DNA of 64,000 bases, from positions 91,028 to 155,027 of the forward strand of contig VCMS01000136.1 in NCBI GenBank assembly GCA_022539475.1, given 5' to 3'. How positions within the stretch are numbered: position 1 is the first letter of the stretch; each line of letters begins with the position of its first letter. Source of the stretch: Gracilaria domingensis (Eukaryota > Rhodophyta > Florideophyceae > Gracilariales > Gracilariaceae). The notes below the pieces were generated by a model. That model did not search any database, was not told the DNA's origin, and worked only from the letters and a program-made list of their open reading frames with translations. Below, one piece after another: positions 39,741-50,490 of the stretch. Both the position numbers and the translations under genes were made by a program.

Positions 39741-40096
39741 TTGATAAAAAAGTTAGTACCTACTCATAGAAGAAAGCTAAGAGAGTTTTTGCTACTGTTT
39801 TGAGCTTGAATGCCGCTCGTTTTGGCGCGCAATTTGAATTTTAATGCATGTGTATATATAAAAGTTCGCTGTCTTATGTAAATTGCACTTCTTCTTTGTT
39901 GCGTAATTTCTATTTTTAAGGGAGTTGACGCGCCCGGCGGCCACGTAATTAAAGCACGTCTATGGCTTTACAGACACTGCTGCTCGTGTCGCTGTAAGAC
40001 CAGCGCATGCGCCTGTGAGCGCTAGGCTTGGCAGTGTTTTATGAAAACTTCGTGGACTGTAACAACGTGCAAACAGTTCTTTTTGTCTCACCACTC
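39741..40096. other. Between Tc1/mariner relic and copia-3, nothing recognised
   Basis: This is where the 3' LTR of copia-3 would be expected, but no match to its 109-bp LTR is present. The sequence contains a GC-rich patch and AT-rich flanks without genes. Confidence 0.45.
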
Positions 40097-40585
40097 TTAC
40101 GGGCGTCTCATTCCGCTGTGCGTGCTAGCAGTCCCCGCGACACCCGTGGATGGTGAGACATTTCGGATTCCTAGCAGGCGTACGTTGCGTGCGAACGTCT
40201 GTGGCTTCTGCGCTTTGGTCATGATGTCGGCGCGCATTTCGGGTGGGGGTCCATGTTGTACTGATATGTTTCTCTGTTGAGTGTGTTGACGGAGATAATG
40301 GTGCCTTAGAACGATGTATTTACGCCGTTTGGTAGCGCCAGAGTTAAGTGCTGCGGCTATGGCCGCCTGGTTGTCCATAATCATTGGAGTTGGTGCCTCT
40401 AAGCCGAAGCCTAAGAAGTGAAGAAAGCGCCTGAATAAAATGAGATCTCTTGTCGCAGAAGTTTCTGCAATGTACTCGGCTTCACATGTGCTTAACGTGT
40501 GGATAGTTTGCTGCTTTGAAGACCAATCGATAAGGTTGTCGTACAGAAAGTGTACTACGCCTGACGTTGATTTTGCGTAGCAGCG
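40097..40585 (-). pseudogene. RNase H of copia-3
   Basis: After a frame change at about 40585, the minus strand encodes WSSKQQTIHTLSTCEAEYIA, then MIMDNQAAIAAALNSGATKR and KYIVLRHHYLRQH. These are the characteristic RNase H end of copia polyproteins. The Glu of EAEY and the Asp of DNQA are present. Confidence 0.75.
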
Positions 40586-42877
40586 TCACCGGCAAAATCT
40601 GAATCTGTGAATGTGGGAAGAGGTTTTCTGCGGGGCCCTGCTGGGTTCCATGCGTGGAGAGTAGAGACCATGGTTTCTGGTTTCTTTGAGGTAACCTGCA
40701 ACTGACTTGAGATGTTTCCAATGCCTTTCTGTTGGCGATGTGAGTGCTAGAGCTGATTTTAAGGTTACAAATGCAGTATCTGGGCGCGTGCAATCCGCTA
40801 ACCACCGTAGACACCCGACAATCTGGCAGTATTGGCTTTTGCCTTTGGTTGATATTATGTCGATATCGTTGGGTGGATGATATCCTAAACCGCTCGTGAA
40901 TGGGTTCTTTTTGCCATTAACGTTCTCCAACCCTAGTATGTGCAGAATCTGCTGGATTTTTTGTGGCTGACTGATGGAAATAGCTCCGTTCGTGTAATTG
41001 ACTATACTCCAGCCAAGATAGTGTGTGCGAGCGCCCAGTCTTTTGATCGAATACTTCTTTTGCAGTTGAGAGAAGAGCCTATCGATAAGATATTTTTGTG
41101 TTGCAGTGACGATGAAGTCGTCTATATTGAGGCATATGATAATGTACCGATCGGATGATTCACGGCCATTGAAGAGTGCAGGGTCGTCTTCTGATTGTGT
41201 GTAGCCAAGTTGTTTGAGGTATTGCCACGCTTTCGAAAGGAACTTGTGTGCAGCTGCTGGGGTGCCGTATAGGTTGAGCATTATTTGGCCACCGGGTGTG
41301 TTGTGCTTGAATGATCCGTCGAATTGGGGGTGTTGTCGTACGAATATTGGTTTGTGATATTCATATTCTTCGTGTGTGAAAGCGGAGGTGATATCAAAGT
41401 GCTCAAGTTCCAGATTGTGTTGCGCTTTCAGTGCGAGCAGGAGACGTACTGTGGATTTGTGGGAGAGCTGCGCTGCTGTGCGTGTAGGGTCGTAGCCCTG
41501 ATTAGGGATCATGCGGTCTCCTCGAACGGAGCACCGTGCTTTATATCCAATGACTTTTCCTTTGTTGTCACGTTTGTAACGGTAGGTCATTGTAAGGGGA
41601 ATTAGGCGTTTGGGAAGTTTATGTTTCGCTATCCATTTGATTGCGTTAAGTTGGTCGAGCTTTGCCATTTCTGAATTTTGAGCTTCTTTCCAATTCTTGG
41701 CATCTGGGTATCGTTGAGCTTGTTTGCGCTTTGCAGGTGGGAGTGTGTGTTCCTGGATTTTTGTCGGTGTGCGATGTTGGATGTGAGATTTGAACGCCTG
41801 TGCTTGGGTGGCTACTGGTTCATGTTCTCTTGAGTAGGGGTGAAAGTTGATGGTTGGTATTTGTGTATAACGCTCTGTTCCAATTGTCATGATAATAATA
41901 GTGTGTGGATTTATGCCGTACATGTAGCGGCACGGGACTCCTCTACTGTCCAGTTTGTTTTGCTTGTCGACGTCTACTGCGTGGAAAGCGTATCCGAGTT
42001 GTCCGAATGCAAAAAAGCGTTTGATATTAGGCGTGATTCCCAAGAGTGCTTCATATGGAGTTTTCCCGGTGGACGAGTGTGGCGTTAGGTTGTATTTGAA
42101 AGAAACATCACGGACGGAATCTTCCCAATGCTCGTGTTGCAGTTGGCTGTGTTTGAGATTGGCCCTCGCGGCGGACATAAGTGTTTGGTTGATTCGCTCT
42201 GCGATTGAGTTCTGTTGCGGTGTGTATGGTGGTGCGGTGTTGTGCATTGTTCCATGTTGTTGTAATTGGTCTTTCATGGTGTTGCTAAGGTATTCTTTCG
42301 CATTATCTGATGTGAATATGGTTGGATAACGACCTGTGAGGTTGTGAAAGAATTGGCTGACAAACACATACACTTTTGCCAGTTCTCGTCGGTTGGGGCT
42401 GAAGTGCAGATAGAGAAACCGGCTATTAATGTCTACGAATGTTGTGAAGTACCGGTTGTTATGGTTGGAAGCTTGGGGAAGGAGTCCGCATATATCGGAT
42501 GTGATGGCTGCTCCACGGTTATATTTGTGTGTGGCTTCGCGATACTTTCTTTTCTTCACTCGTCCTTGTTTGCTTCCGCTGCACGTGAGCTGCTCTTGGC
42601 TTCTGCATTTTAGTGCTGCGTCTGGAATTATGTTTCTATTTGACATATCTGCTAGTCTTCTGGGTGCCACATGATTGAATATCAAGTGCCATCTGTGCAT
42701 TGGATTATAATTGGTCTCGTTGGTTGTGGCTGCGGATGTGTTGTGTTCTGGAGTTTTGGTGAATGCGAGCGGACGTGGACGGAGTATAGTGCGTTTCGCG
42801 AGCTTGGTGTCTTGCTCTCGTAATACTTGTCGGTTAGAGTTTGTAGTCTTGAGAGGTGGTGGAATTGTTTTCCTCAT
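40586..42877 (-). pseudogene. Integrase and reverse transcriptase of copia-3
   Basis: A 763-codon uninterrupted stretch begins just upstream of integrase. A degenerate HHCC (HRWHLIFNHVAPRRL) is followed by integrase residues Asp in AAITSDICG, Asp in FTSDNAKEYLS and Glu in QNSIAERIN. Reverse transcriptase shows YKARCSVRGDRM, LEHFDITSAF and IICLNIDDFIVTA, where the usual YVDD is NIDD. It ends by frameshift before RNase H. Upstream, gag and protease are in the same element but separated by stops. Confidence 0.8.
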
Positions 42878-43483
42878 TTGCTTGTCTTGGACTGTAATCT
42901 GGGTCTCGGATGAGGTGGAGGCGGTGTTGGCCTTTGCCTTGACCTTGCCAGATTGTACTGATGGTGCGGTGTTGCTATTGTTTGTATTTCTAATGTAGCA
43001 ATTCTTTCTTCATGTGGCTGTGCCGAGGAGTTTTATGGAACGGTTGACAATGCTAAAGAGGTATGCATGAGATTTGGTGAATATCACGCGGCCGAAGTTG
43101 TGTGTGAGAAATTGCACCGAGATTAAGTTGCTGCGGACTTCGTTGTTGATGAGGGTTGGTATGCGCAGTGAGCATCCAAGGTCAGTCACTAGGGTTAGGG
43201 TTCCCTTCCTCGTCGTCTGTAAAGATGTTGGAGACGCGGTAGTGATGGTTATATGTGTTGAAAGGTTAGCTTCGTCTGCCGTGTTGTGTGCAATAATTGA
43301 CGGATGTGCCCCGGAATCTAGCGTATACGTACACTCGTTTTTGATATTAGATTTCTCGGTGTCCTCCAGCGTTTGTAGGGCTTGCAGAAGCTCTTCTGGG
43401 ATTTCTTGGTCTGCTGTAGAGGATTGATTTGCCGTGGACCGGCCTCGTCTTCGTCGGGGTCGTGTGGTTTTTAGGTTGTCCAG
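42878..43483 (-). pseudogene. Protease region of copia-3
   Basis: Between a TAG at 43484 and a TGA near 43013, the pol frame encodes a retropepsin-like segment. The active site is CTYTLDSGAHPSII, with NNEVRSNLISVQFLTHNFG further on. Asp-Ser-Gly is intact. The frame matches that of integrase, so only point stops separate them. Confidence 0.65.
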
Positions 43484-44426
43484 CTATTTATTAATCTCGT
43501 CAATGGCATTTCGTAGATTTCGGTTACTGGTTGCGCCGTATCTTCCTCGTCCACGACCGCGGTACGTTCGGTAGCCTCCGCGTCTTCCTTGGAAAGTTTG
43601 TGTGTTTCTAATAGGTTGACTGCTGCTGCCCTGATTATGTTGGGACATTATGGTTTCATATCGTTCTCTGTGTTGTGTTTCCACAATTTTTTTTGGGTGG
43701 GCTGTCGAGCATCATTGTGATGGCACGTTGTCCAAATCGTTCGTCAAGCTTCAGACCCTGTAGAATAAAGTTTATGGTCATTCGTTCGTCGCTGATGCCT
43801 GGAGTTTGTGTCATGTGCATTTTGCGTCGTCTTTCTTTATGAGCTGAAATGAATTCGGCAATGGTCCCTGTCCGGCGTAAATTGTTTGCTTCTGTAGTTG
43901 AACTGAACATGTCGCGGCTTGTCTGTGACTCTATGGCATCTTTGAGCGCGAGGACGATTTGTGCTGGAGACTGCTTGAATATGAGCGGATCACCGAGTAA
44001 TGTCGAAACGTCGGTAGTGATACTTTTGGTTCTGATGCGGCGCAGACTTGCAATAGCTTTTTGATTTTCCGTTATGACCGGTTGGTAATTCAGGTCAAGA
44101 AGTACTTCGTGCTCGTGCTCTGTTAGAATATCCTTGAGATTCTGATACCATTGAGGAAAGTCTTCGGTTTCTAGTTCAACGAGCTCCCCTGTGAATCTCC
44201 ATAAAGGAAACTCAGAGTATGGTGCAGCAGCGGGAGAGGAAGACTCTAAAGCCATGATTTTTGCGTTTGTCCAAAGGGTGGACCAAATAGGTTGTGTCTC
44301 TCTGCAGTGTGCTCGCTTTTCACTAGGTGTGAGCGTAGTAAATGGGGTGGTTGTTGAGAGTGCCGGAGCGATGCTCGGATCGTTGGTGGGTGGTGATCGG
44401 TTGCGCTTAGCGTCAGTGGTGCCCAT
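43484..44426 (-). pseudogene. Gag of copia-3
   Basis: Gag is open from the ATG inside the primer site (44426, begins MGTTDAKRNRSPP) and even further upstream through the LTR. It contains FPLWRFTGELVELETEDFPQ, YQNLKDILTEHEHEVLLDL and FISAHKERRRKMHMTQTPG. Near 43685 a run of eight A residues coincides with a change to the +1 frame. That frame encodes an Arg/Gly-rich tail (FQGRRGGYRTYRGRGRGRYG) ending at TAG 43484. No CCHC knuckle is present; the RGG-like tail may bind RNA instead. Confidence 0.7.
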
Positions 44427-44430
44427 AACC
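44421..44430 (-). promoter_or_regulatory. Primer-binding site of copia-3
   Basis: GCCCATAACC (plus strand) abuts the LTR at 44431. It matches 10 bases of the initiator tRNA-Met anticodon loop and stem. The ATG in its complement starts the gag frame. Confidence 0.75.
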
Positions 44431-44539
44431 TGTGACAACCAAGACGGATGCCTCATAACTTCCTGTCCGGGCGGCTGGTCGGCGTCGTGTCTTTTATTGT
44501 ATCCGTGAGTGTACACGCGCGTGTACACGCGTGCTAACA
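44431..44539 (-). repeat. 5' LTR of copia-3, 109 bp
   Basis: The minus strand runs TGTTAGCACGCG...GTTGTCACA. It includes alternating GTGTACACGCG palindromes. At 109 bp it is unusually short for an autonomous copia element. Confidence 0.75.
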
Positions 44540-46149
44540 GATTTTGTAACTATGCCACAGCACACTTTGAGTAGAGTTTGTATACTTTAGCACACTTCTT
44601 GTAACAATCGTAGTTCAACAACAAACGCCTGTAAGAAGGTATTCTAAATCAATTTTGTAGTTTTTAGAGCACTGTATCTAACCACATTGAAAACTGCGTC
44701 TAAGTACTACAAATAGAGTGGTAAACAGTGTCCCACACTTAACTATTCAGCTCAAAAACGCAGGTTTTCTTTAGATTCAGACCCTTTCCTACCGATGAAA
44801 ACGTCTTAAAATACAGCTCTAATTTATTCTGGATTACAGGTCTCTATCATGTACAGAATCTAACATACTTAATTTTCCAATGGACATGTTAGCGTAGCGT
44901 GCAATATTAAAGTTATCTTTTGTGTCAAATGACAACTCAACTTGACCTCTCTAAGTGTGCTAGAGCACAGCTGAGGTTTGGTTCTTATTTGTGACGCGTC
45001 AGTTACTTTTTGCAGTGTTTTTGCTGACAAAACAGTAAATTTTAAATTAAATAAGCATGTCAAGCATGGCTGACGCCATGTTGTAGCACTTTTATTTTCG
45101 CACGTGCCGAAAAGGTACAAATCCTATACATACAGAAAGCAACTATTTTCCCCAGTTTTCGCGCGCCTCCCTGCTTACTATAAATAAAAACCTTGTCTTT
45201 AGAGTAACTGACCAACTTGTTTACTGTGGACGCCATTTTTGGGGGAAACAGCGCGGGTGGTGACAAACCCAAGGAGAGCGACACAATAAATGCTCGAGAG
45301 TACCAGCCCAAAACGGGCGACAAGTTAACGTAGCTCAGATGCCTGCCAGAGCAAACAAGATAGCCCCAAGATAGTAAAAACTCTCTGCTAACAGGAAGCG
45401 GGGAGAGTAATTAAACGAGAGTGTGGTTCGGCGTTCGATGCCGAATGACAACACAACGACAGAATGCAGCGCCAACAGACCAACACACCAAGGCTGTCGG
45501 CGGAACAGTAGAATGGGCAGGGCTAAGGCGTTCGACCCTGTTTTCGATACTACCATAAACCTAGTAACCAGGCGAGGTGACGACAGGAAGGGAACCCGTG
45601 CAATGCGTACCACTGCCCACGTCCGTCCGGGGGAACGAAGATGTAGGTATGATCGCAATGTGCGGACGAGCCCAATGGAGGGCCGCACGAGGCGACTGGG
45701 TAGGGAGCGGCGGGAGACCGGGCCGCCGGGAATAAGGAAATGTAGGGGGAAAGGTTGGTGGCAGGGAGGCGCAGATTGCGCTGAGGGGAGGTGGGATTGC
45801 CAAAAGAACGAAGGCTAGTGACGACGGAAAGGGAGGAAGAAAGGTGAGAGAGGCAAGGATGAGGGGGGGGTCGTCAAGGGGGGAAGTGGTCTGCCTGAAC
45901 CGAGTTGCTTTTCGAGCGCTCGGGTTCGGGGGTTTATATCTACAATCTCAATGCTTTGTGTATCCTAAGTTGCATGCTGAACATCGGCTTCCACCAAATA
46001 CCCTAGTCTGCTCACCATATCCATAGTAGGTAGTGATGTCGACATACGGTTCTTCGTTATGTAGGTTGGTGGTTGGCGGTTGGTGATCTGGTGCCTCAGT
46101 CATGTGGGGGGGTGTCTTGGGAATTGTCACATTGGGGTGTCAATTTGTT
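44540..46149. other. Intergenic, nothing recognised
   Basis: The first kilobase is AT-rich and non-coding. At 45400-45900 overlapping frames occur on both strands with Arg/Gly/Pro bias but no motif. No repeats shared with other parts were noticed. Confidence 0.45.
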
Positions 46150-46660
46150 CGTCCGTGTGGCGTCGCACCGGCGAGGCGCGGCACGCGCCTCGATTCTTCT
46201 GCGGCCTCGCGCGCGCGCGCTGGCGCTTCTTCTTGCGCAGCGGCGCGGCGGCGGCGGCGCTTCTTCTCGCGGCGGCGCGGCGGCGGCGGCGCTTCTCGGT
46301 GCGGCGGCGCGGCGGCGGCGACGCTTCTTCTTGCGCAGCGCTGCGGCGGCGGCGCTTCCTCTTGCGGCGGCGCGGCGGCGGCGGCGCTTCTCGGTGCGGC
46401 GGCGCGGCGGCGGCGACGCTTCTTAATGCGGCGGCGCGGCGGCGGTGACGCTTCTTGATGCGGCGGCCACGCGGACCGCAATTGCCGCGGCCGTCGCGCC
46501 TCGGGAGCGCGACGGCAAGCCGAAGGACATCGTGCTCTCTGGCGCGCCGCCGTGCGGGGCGGCGCGCGCCTCGAGAGTTGTAAGGGGCGGGGAGAGGAAA
46601 GTGCAGCTTCCACGCCGCACTTTCTTTTTCTCCCCGCCGAGATCAGGAAAAAAATCGGGG
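46150..46660. repeat. GC-rich block with a 32-bp tandem repeat
   Basis: From about 46217 to 46465 some eight copies of a 32-bp unit of the type GCGCTTCTTCTCGCGG plus CGGCGCGGCGGCGGCG follow each other. Because 32 is not a multiple of three, all frames read through as Ala/Arg-rich strings. These are not genes. GC-rich sequence continues to 46620. Confidence 0.8.
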
Positions 46661-46661
46661 G

Positions 46662-46697
46662 GGGGGTGTGTCCTAGGGAGTCCCAGGACACACCCCC
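46662..46697. repeat. Near-perfect 36-bp hairpin
   Basis: GGGGGTGTGTCCTAGGGA and TCCCAGGACACACCCCC are complementary over 17 pairs with one bulged A and a single-base loop. A run of Gs precedes it. Confidence 0.7.
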
Positions 46698-46945
46698 AGA
46701 AAGGCCTCCACATTTACCGCGTCAATTTCGACATTAAATGCGGCACTAGCGTGCAGATTTTCTCAGAGGCTTCCGTTCGAATAGTTTTTTTAGGACATGA
46801 CTTTTTTAAATAACTTGTAAGCAAAAGAATCGAAAATAAGGTCGTGAGAAACGTTTCTCCGACTTCTCTCGGGAAAGGTTGGACACGGTTTATATACAAC
46901 GAAGAGCCCAAAAAGTAGCCTGACATCAAGGATTAAAGAATATTT

Positions 46946-47191
46946 TGTAACACGAAAGCCGGAGGAATACAGGTGTGGCGACACTGATGAGTTGCAAGGT
47001 CGTGATCGGCTGTCATCCTCCTCAGAAGGCACAGTCCAGATTTGTACCTCTTCTTTTATATCATGCGTGGAAGGCGGCTTGAAGCGCTAACCCTAATGAA
47101 CGTGACGCAAGGGCTCACGCGTAACTACAAGAGACACTAGTCTAGCTTATAGGTCACTCTCCCAGCTTATAGGTCACACTACTGTGTTACA
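46946..47191 (-). repeat. 3' LTR of gypsy-B
   Basis: The 246-bp sequence reads TGTAACAC...GTGTTACA, so its ends form an 8-bp inverted repeat. Its right end (CTACTGTGTTACA) resembles the gypsy-A LTR end (CTACTGTGTCACA), followed by matching 3' untranslated sequence. Confidence 0.7.
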
Positions 47192-47224
47192 CTTGCACGG
47201 CCTTTCGCCGAAGATGTCCTCATC

Positions 47225-47400
47225 GAGGTCGTAGCCAGTAAAGAAGTTATTGTTTCGTGGCAGTTCTTCAACGCAGTGCGCGGAAGCCAAACGGCGTCGT
47301 CTTCCGAATCATCAACGAACTGAACCAGATAGTAGACGGGGCGGTTATGTTCTTGCGCGCTAGAATAGACGCAACCTCCGGCTCAATCGAACCGTCCTTG
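47225..47400 (-). pseudogene. Chromodomain of gypsy-B
   Basis: The minus strand encodes IEPEVASILAR and, after a single-base frameshift, RPVYYLVQFVDDSEDDAVWL followed by PRTALKNCHETI. This is the beta-strand/helix pattern of a chromodomain with a Tyr and Trp in the aromatic-cage positions. It follows the integrase tail directly. Confidence 0.7.
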
Positions 47401-48553
47401 TCGATCAAAATGTCCAACGGGCCCTTGTTGGAGTGATGAAAAAGGCGGCGCTTTGCGACGTGAAACAAGTTGTTCGGCACGACGCATAGTCGAAGGGAGC
47501 TCGATGCGATACGTCACAGGTCCAAGTTGCTTTTGTACATGGAAGGTTCCAATGTACGGCGGTTTTATTTTCTGTGGCAGAGAAGAACGACGCGTCAAAG
47601 AAAGGTTATCCGCACGTAAAAGCACTACTTCGCCTTCTCGAAGGAAACTTCGCGTCGCGATCTGTCAGCATAAAACTTCCGCGCAGAGATAGCGTTCGCA
47701 AGATATTCGCGCTCAAGTGCAACCATAGCGTTTCTTCTTTCCAATTAATCGATTGCAGCATGCGAGCGGTCGGAGCAGTAGTCAAGGATAGACGTAATAG
47801 GAGTGTGAGGGATGTATTCCAGACAGACTTCAAAAGGAGAGAGTCTGGTGCTGGAATGGCGAGAAGAGTTTTATTCCAACTCCAAGGTAGAAAGAACAGT
47901 GTCCCAGCAGGAGGGAGCAGCCTGAATTGACGAGCGGAGCATGGAAGAGAGAGTTCGAATGAGATTGTCACACTTCCCTTCTGTCCGGGGGTGATCGGCA
48001 GTCGAGATATTGCAGTAGATGTTCAGTAGTTGCATAGGCGTCCTCCAAGATCTGGAACGAACCTTGGGGTCTCGATCAGAGATTAGTGTGTGCGGGACGC
48101 CATGCCTGGCGAAGAGGTGAGTGTCGAACAGTCGTGCATTATCTGCAGCGGTGGCAAACTTCGTTGTCGGAAGGAAAATAGCTTGCTTGGAAAGCTTGTT
48201 GACCCTGATCAAGATGGCGTCGAGGCCATGTTCTGACTGCGGTAATTCCGTCAAGAAGTCAAACGTTACCATCTCCCAGCACCGGTTGGGATGAGAAGCG
48301 GTTGTAATAGGCTTTGCTGCTTGTCGTGCGAAGATTCGTTCGACTGGCAGTTTTTACACTGTCGTACAAAGCGCAAGATGTCACGGCTCATGTGTGGCCA
48401 GTATGCACTTCGTGAGACGGAGTAGTAAGTCTTGTTCGCTCCTCTGTGTCTGATACCGTGAAAATGCCATATGATTTCGTCACGGAGGCTACCGGTAGAA
48501 ATATAGATGGGCAGAGAGCGTGTCCATTTCCAGAATATGAGGCCGCTAATCAC
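47401..48553 (-). pseudogene. Integrase of gypsy-B, frameshifted
   Basis: The zinc domain (FHGIRHRGANKTYYSVSRS and RFVRQCKNCQSNES) lies at 48266-48553. The core at 47871-48272 shows VTFDFLTELP, LISDRDPKVRS and ADHPRTEGKCDNL, in which the usual catalytic Glu is not in its canonical place. The tail lies at 47383-47625 (LRADNLSLTRRSSLPQKIKP, GPVTYRIELPS). Frames change at least three times. Confidence 0.75.
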
Positions 48554-49296
48554 AGTAAAGTTTGTGGTGATGCGGGGTCGGAACGCTGCCGAAGATGTTC
48601 CTACGGGAGAGCATCCAGCGAGAATGAGAGAGGCTAGGCTGTCTTCGGAGTAGTACGCTTTGATACGGTGGTAGATGCCGAGAAGCTGAACTTTCAGCGA
48701 GCGGAGGTGGGGAACGTGGTCGGTTCGACGACTCAGCGCGTCAGGGACGATGTTCTTCTTCCCCGGAAGGTGCCTTATGTCGAAGCTGTGCTTTTGTATC
48801 TCATCTAGCCAGCGGCACTGCCGACCGGTCAGCTTCGACTTTGATGAAGATAACGAATTGGATCGTCGTCAGTAAGCAGAAGAAAGCGACGTTCTCGAAG
48901 GTACGGTCCCCAAACGAGGAGTGCGATCATGACGGCTAGCAGTTCCTGGTCGCCAGTGTCCCAATCGCTCTCTGCTGGCGATAGACGGTGTGAGAGGAAA
49001 GCAATTGGGTGCCCACCTTGTGACAAGGTAGCACCAACTGCGTGTTTCGACGAGTCTGTAGCGAAAACAAACTGCTTCGTCGGGTCGGGGTGCGCGAGGA
49101 CGGGTGCGAATGTTGGAACGTTCTTGATCTCGTCGAATGCAGACTGCTGCAGAGGCTTCCACTAAAACTGATGAGAGCGGAACAAGTCTGTGAGAGGTTG
49201 CAAGATCGCACCGTAGCCTTTCACGAAGCGGCGGTAGAAGTTTGCCAACCCAATGAACTGTTGAACGTGTTTCAGAGTAGTAGGCACGGGCCAATC
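48554..49296 (-). pseudogene. RNase H of gypsy-B, decayed
   Basis: GHPIAFLSHRLSPAESDWDT and GDQELLAVMIALLVWGPYL (48829-49026) mark the RNase H domain. The rest (48554-48828 and 49027-49296) aligns with gypsy-A at the DNA level but is split between frames. Confidence 0.65.
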
Positions 49297-49911
49297 TCAG
49301 GCCGAGCGGACAAGACGCTCCTGTGATGATACGCCCTTGTCAGTAACTTTGAAGCCGAGAAAGTTCACTTCTGTGACCTCAAAGGCCCATTTGCTAAGTT
49401 TAGCATAAAGCTGGTGTTTGTGTAGCGCTGAGAGGACTTTTCGGAGGTGCTTTTTGTGTTCTTTCACTGACCTGCTGTACACGAGAATATCATCGATATA
49501 GAGGACGAGACATTCGCCATTGAAGTGCCGCAGCGCAGATGCGATGAGGCGTGAGAAAGCGACCCGCGCATTGCATGCTCCGGAGCACAATACGCGCCAC
49601 TCGAATGAACCGAAGCCTGTCCGTATCACGGTTCTGTGCCAGTCCTCTTCTTTGATTCTCATCTGGTGGTATGCTCCCACCAGGTCAATTTGGGAGAAGA
49701 TGGTGGGGCCCGCGACTTGATCCAGAGCCTCGTCGATGAGTGGTAGAGAGGTGGCATCTGGGATGGTAATGCAGTTGAGAGCGTGGTAGTCGCAGACTAG
49801 AGGTCGTTGTCCAGATTTCTTGCGTATGAAGAATACCAGGGCTCCGAACGGCGAAGACGACGGTCGGATAAGGCCTTTGCGCAGAAGTTCGTTCAGTGTG
49901 TTGCGGAGCAT
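49297..49911 (-). pseudogene. Reverse transcriptase of gypsy-B
   Basis: A 204-codon open stretch holds most of the RT domain. It contains ELLRKGLIRPSSSPFGALVF, LPLIDEALDQVAGPTIFSQI, DLVGAYHQMRIKEED and the catalytic LVLYIDDILVYSRS, then LYAKLSKWAFEVTEVNFLGF. The active-site aspartates are present. The neighbouring parts are in other frames, so the polyprotein is broken. Confidence 0.8.
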
Positions 49912-50457
49912 ATTCAGTTCTTCGTGTGATAGGCGGATGACAGGCCGGACAGGCGGTGGTTGATCCGGTTCGAGATTGATCTCAAAGTCGTGTTCGCGCT
50001 GCGGTGGCAGTTCGAACGGGAGCTCTTCCTTGAAGATGTCCTCGAATTCGTCGACGATTGGTGCCAGCTCCTTGTGACATTCGACGGACGTTTAAGGCTG
50101 GAGTCGTAACGCATAGAGTTCGCACGTACGTTGTTTGACTAGACGACGCATACGTTTGAACATGATAGTGGGTACCGTCGGTTTCGAACAACGTCTTCGA
50201 CGGGTAGACCATTGTCGCGGGAGCACTTCTACTGGGGAACGATCTGCGCGCTTGATGGTTATGCTGTACGACGACCAGTCTACAACAGGTTTGACATTGC
50301 AAAGCCATTGTCGCCCAACTGTGATAAGGGGCAACCCATCTTCCTTGTCCTTCATCTCGATAACATAGACCAAAATAGGAACCATAATGTCGCGGATAGC
50401 AACAGTTGCGTGAGCCTTATAGAGAACGGGTACCGTGGAGTTATCGCCGTGCAACAA
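49912..50457 (-). pseudogene. Protease-RT linker of gypsy-B
   Basis: At 50092-50457 the frame contains RDIMVPILVYVIEMKD, GLPLITVGRQWLCNVKPVVD and WSSYSITIKR, typical of the segment following the retropepsin active site. The D(S/T)G itself is missing because the element is truncated here. Confidence 0.6.
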
Positions 50458-50490
50458 GCTCTCCTGCTCCTAAAAGTCCAACAGATATGT

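Larger units (their letters stand above)
40097..44539 (-). mobile_element. Copia-3: Ty1/copia element lacking a recognisable 3' LTR
   Basis: On the minus strand gag, protease, integrase, reverse transcriptase and RNase H follow a 109-bp 5' LTR (44431-44539, TG...CA ends) with an abutting primer site. The left end stops after RNase H without a matching LTR, so the element is truncated or the 3' LTR has been lost. A solo LTR of the same family, split by copia-2, lies at 30160-30185 plus 38391-38470. Confidence 0.8.
46946..50457 (-). mobile_element. Gypsy-B: chromovirus fragment, 5' truncated
   Basis: The element has an LTR at its 3' end (46946-47191), chromodomain, integrase, RNase H, reverse transcriptase and the protease-RT linker, read leftward. 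It then stops at about 50457 where plus-strand gag-like sequence begins. No gag or 5' LTR is present. It is related to gypsy-A throughout and provides the uninterrupted reference for the insertions in that element. All genes carry frameshifts except reverse transcriptase. Confidence 0.8.

Noticed and set aside
45335-45818. Overlapping frames of about 120-130 codons on both strands
   Set aside because: No recognisable motif on either strand and no neighbour context.
46073-46713. Ala/Arg-rich frames of about 120-180 codons
   Set aside because: Produced by the 32-bp GC-rich repeat and neighbouring GC-rich DNA.
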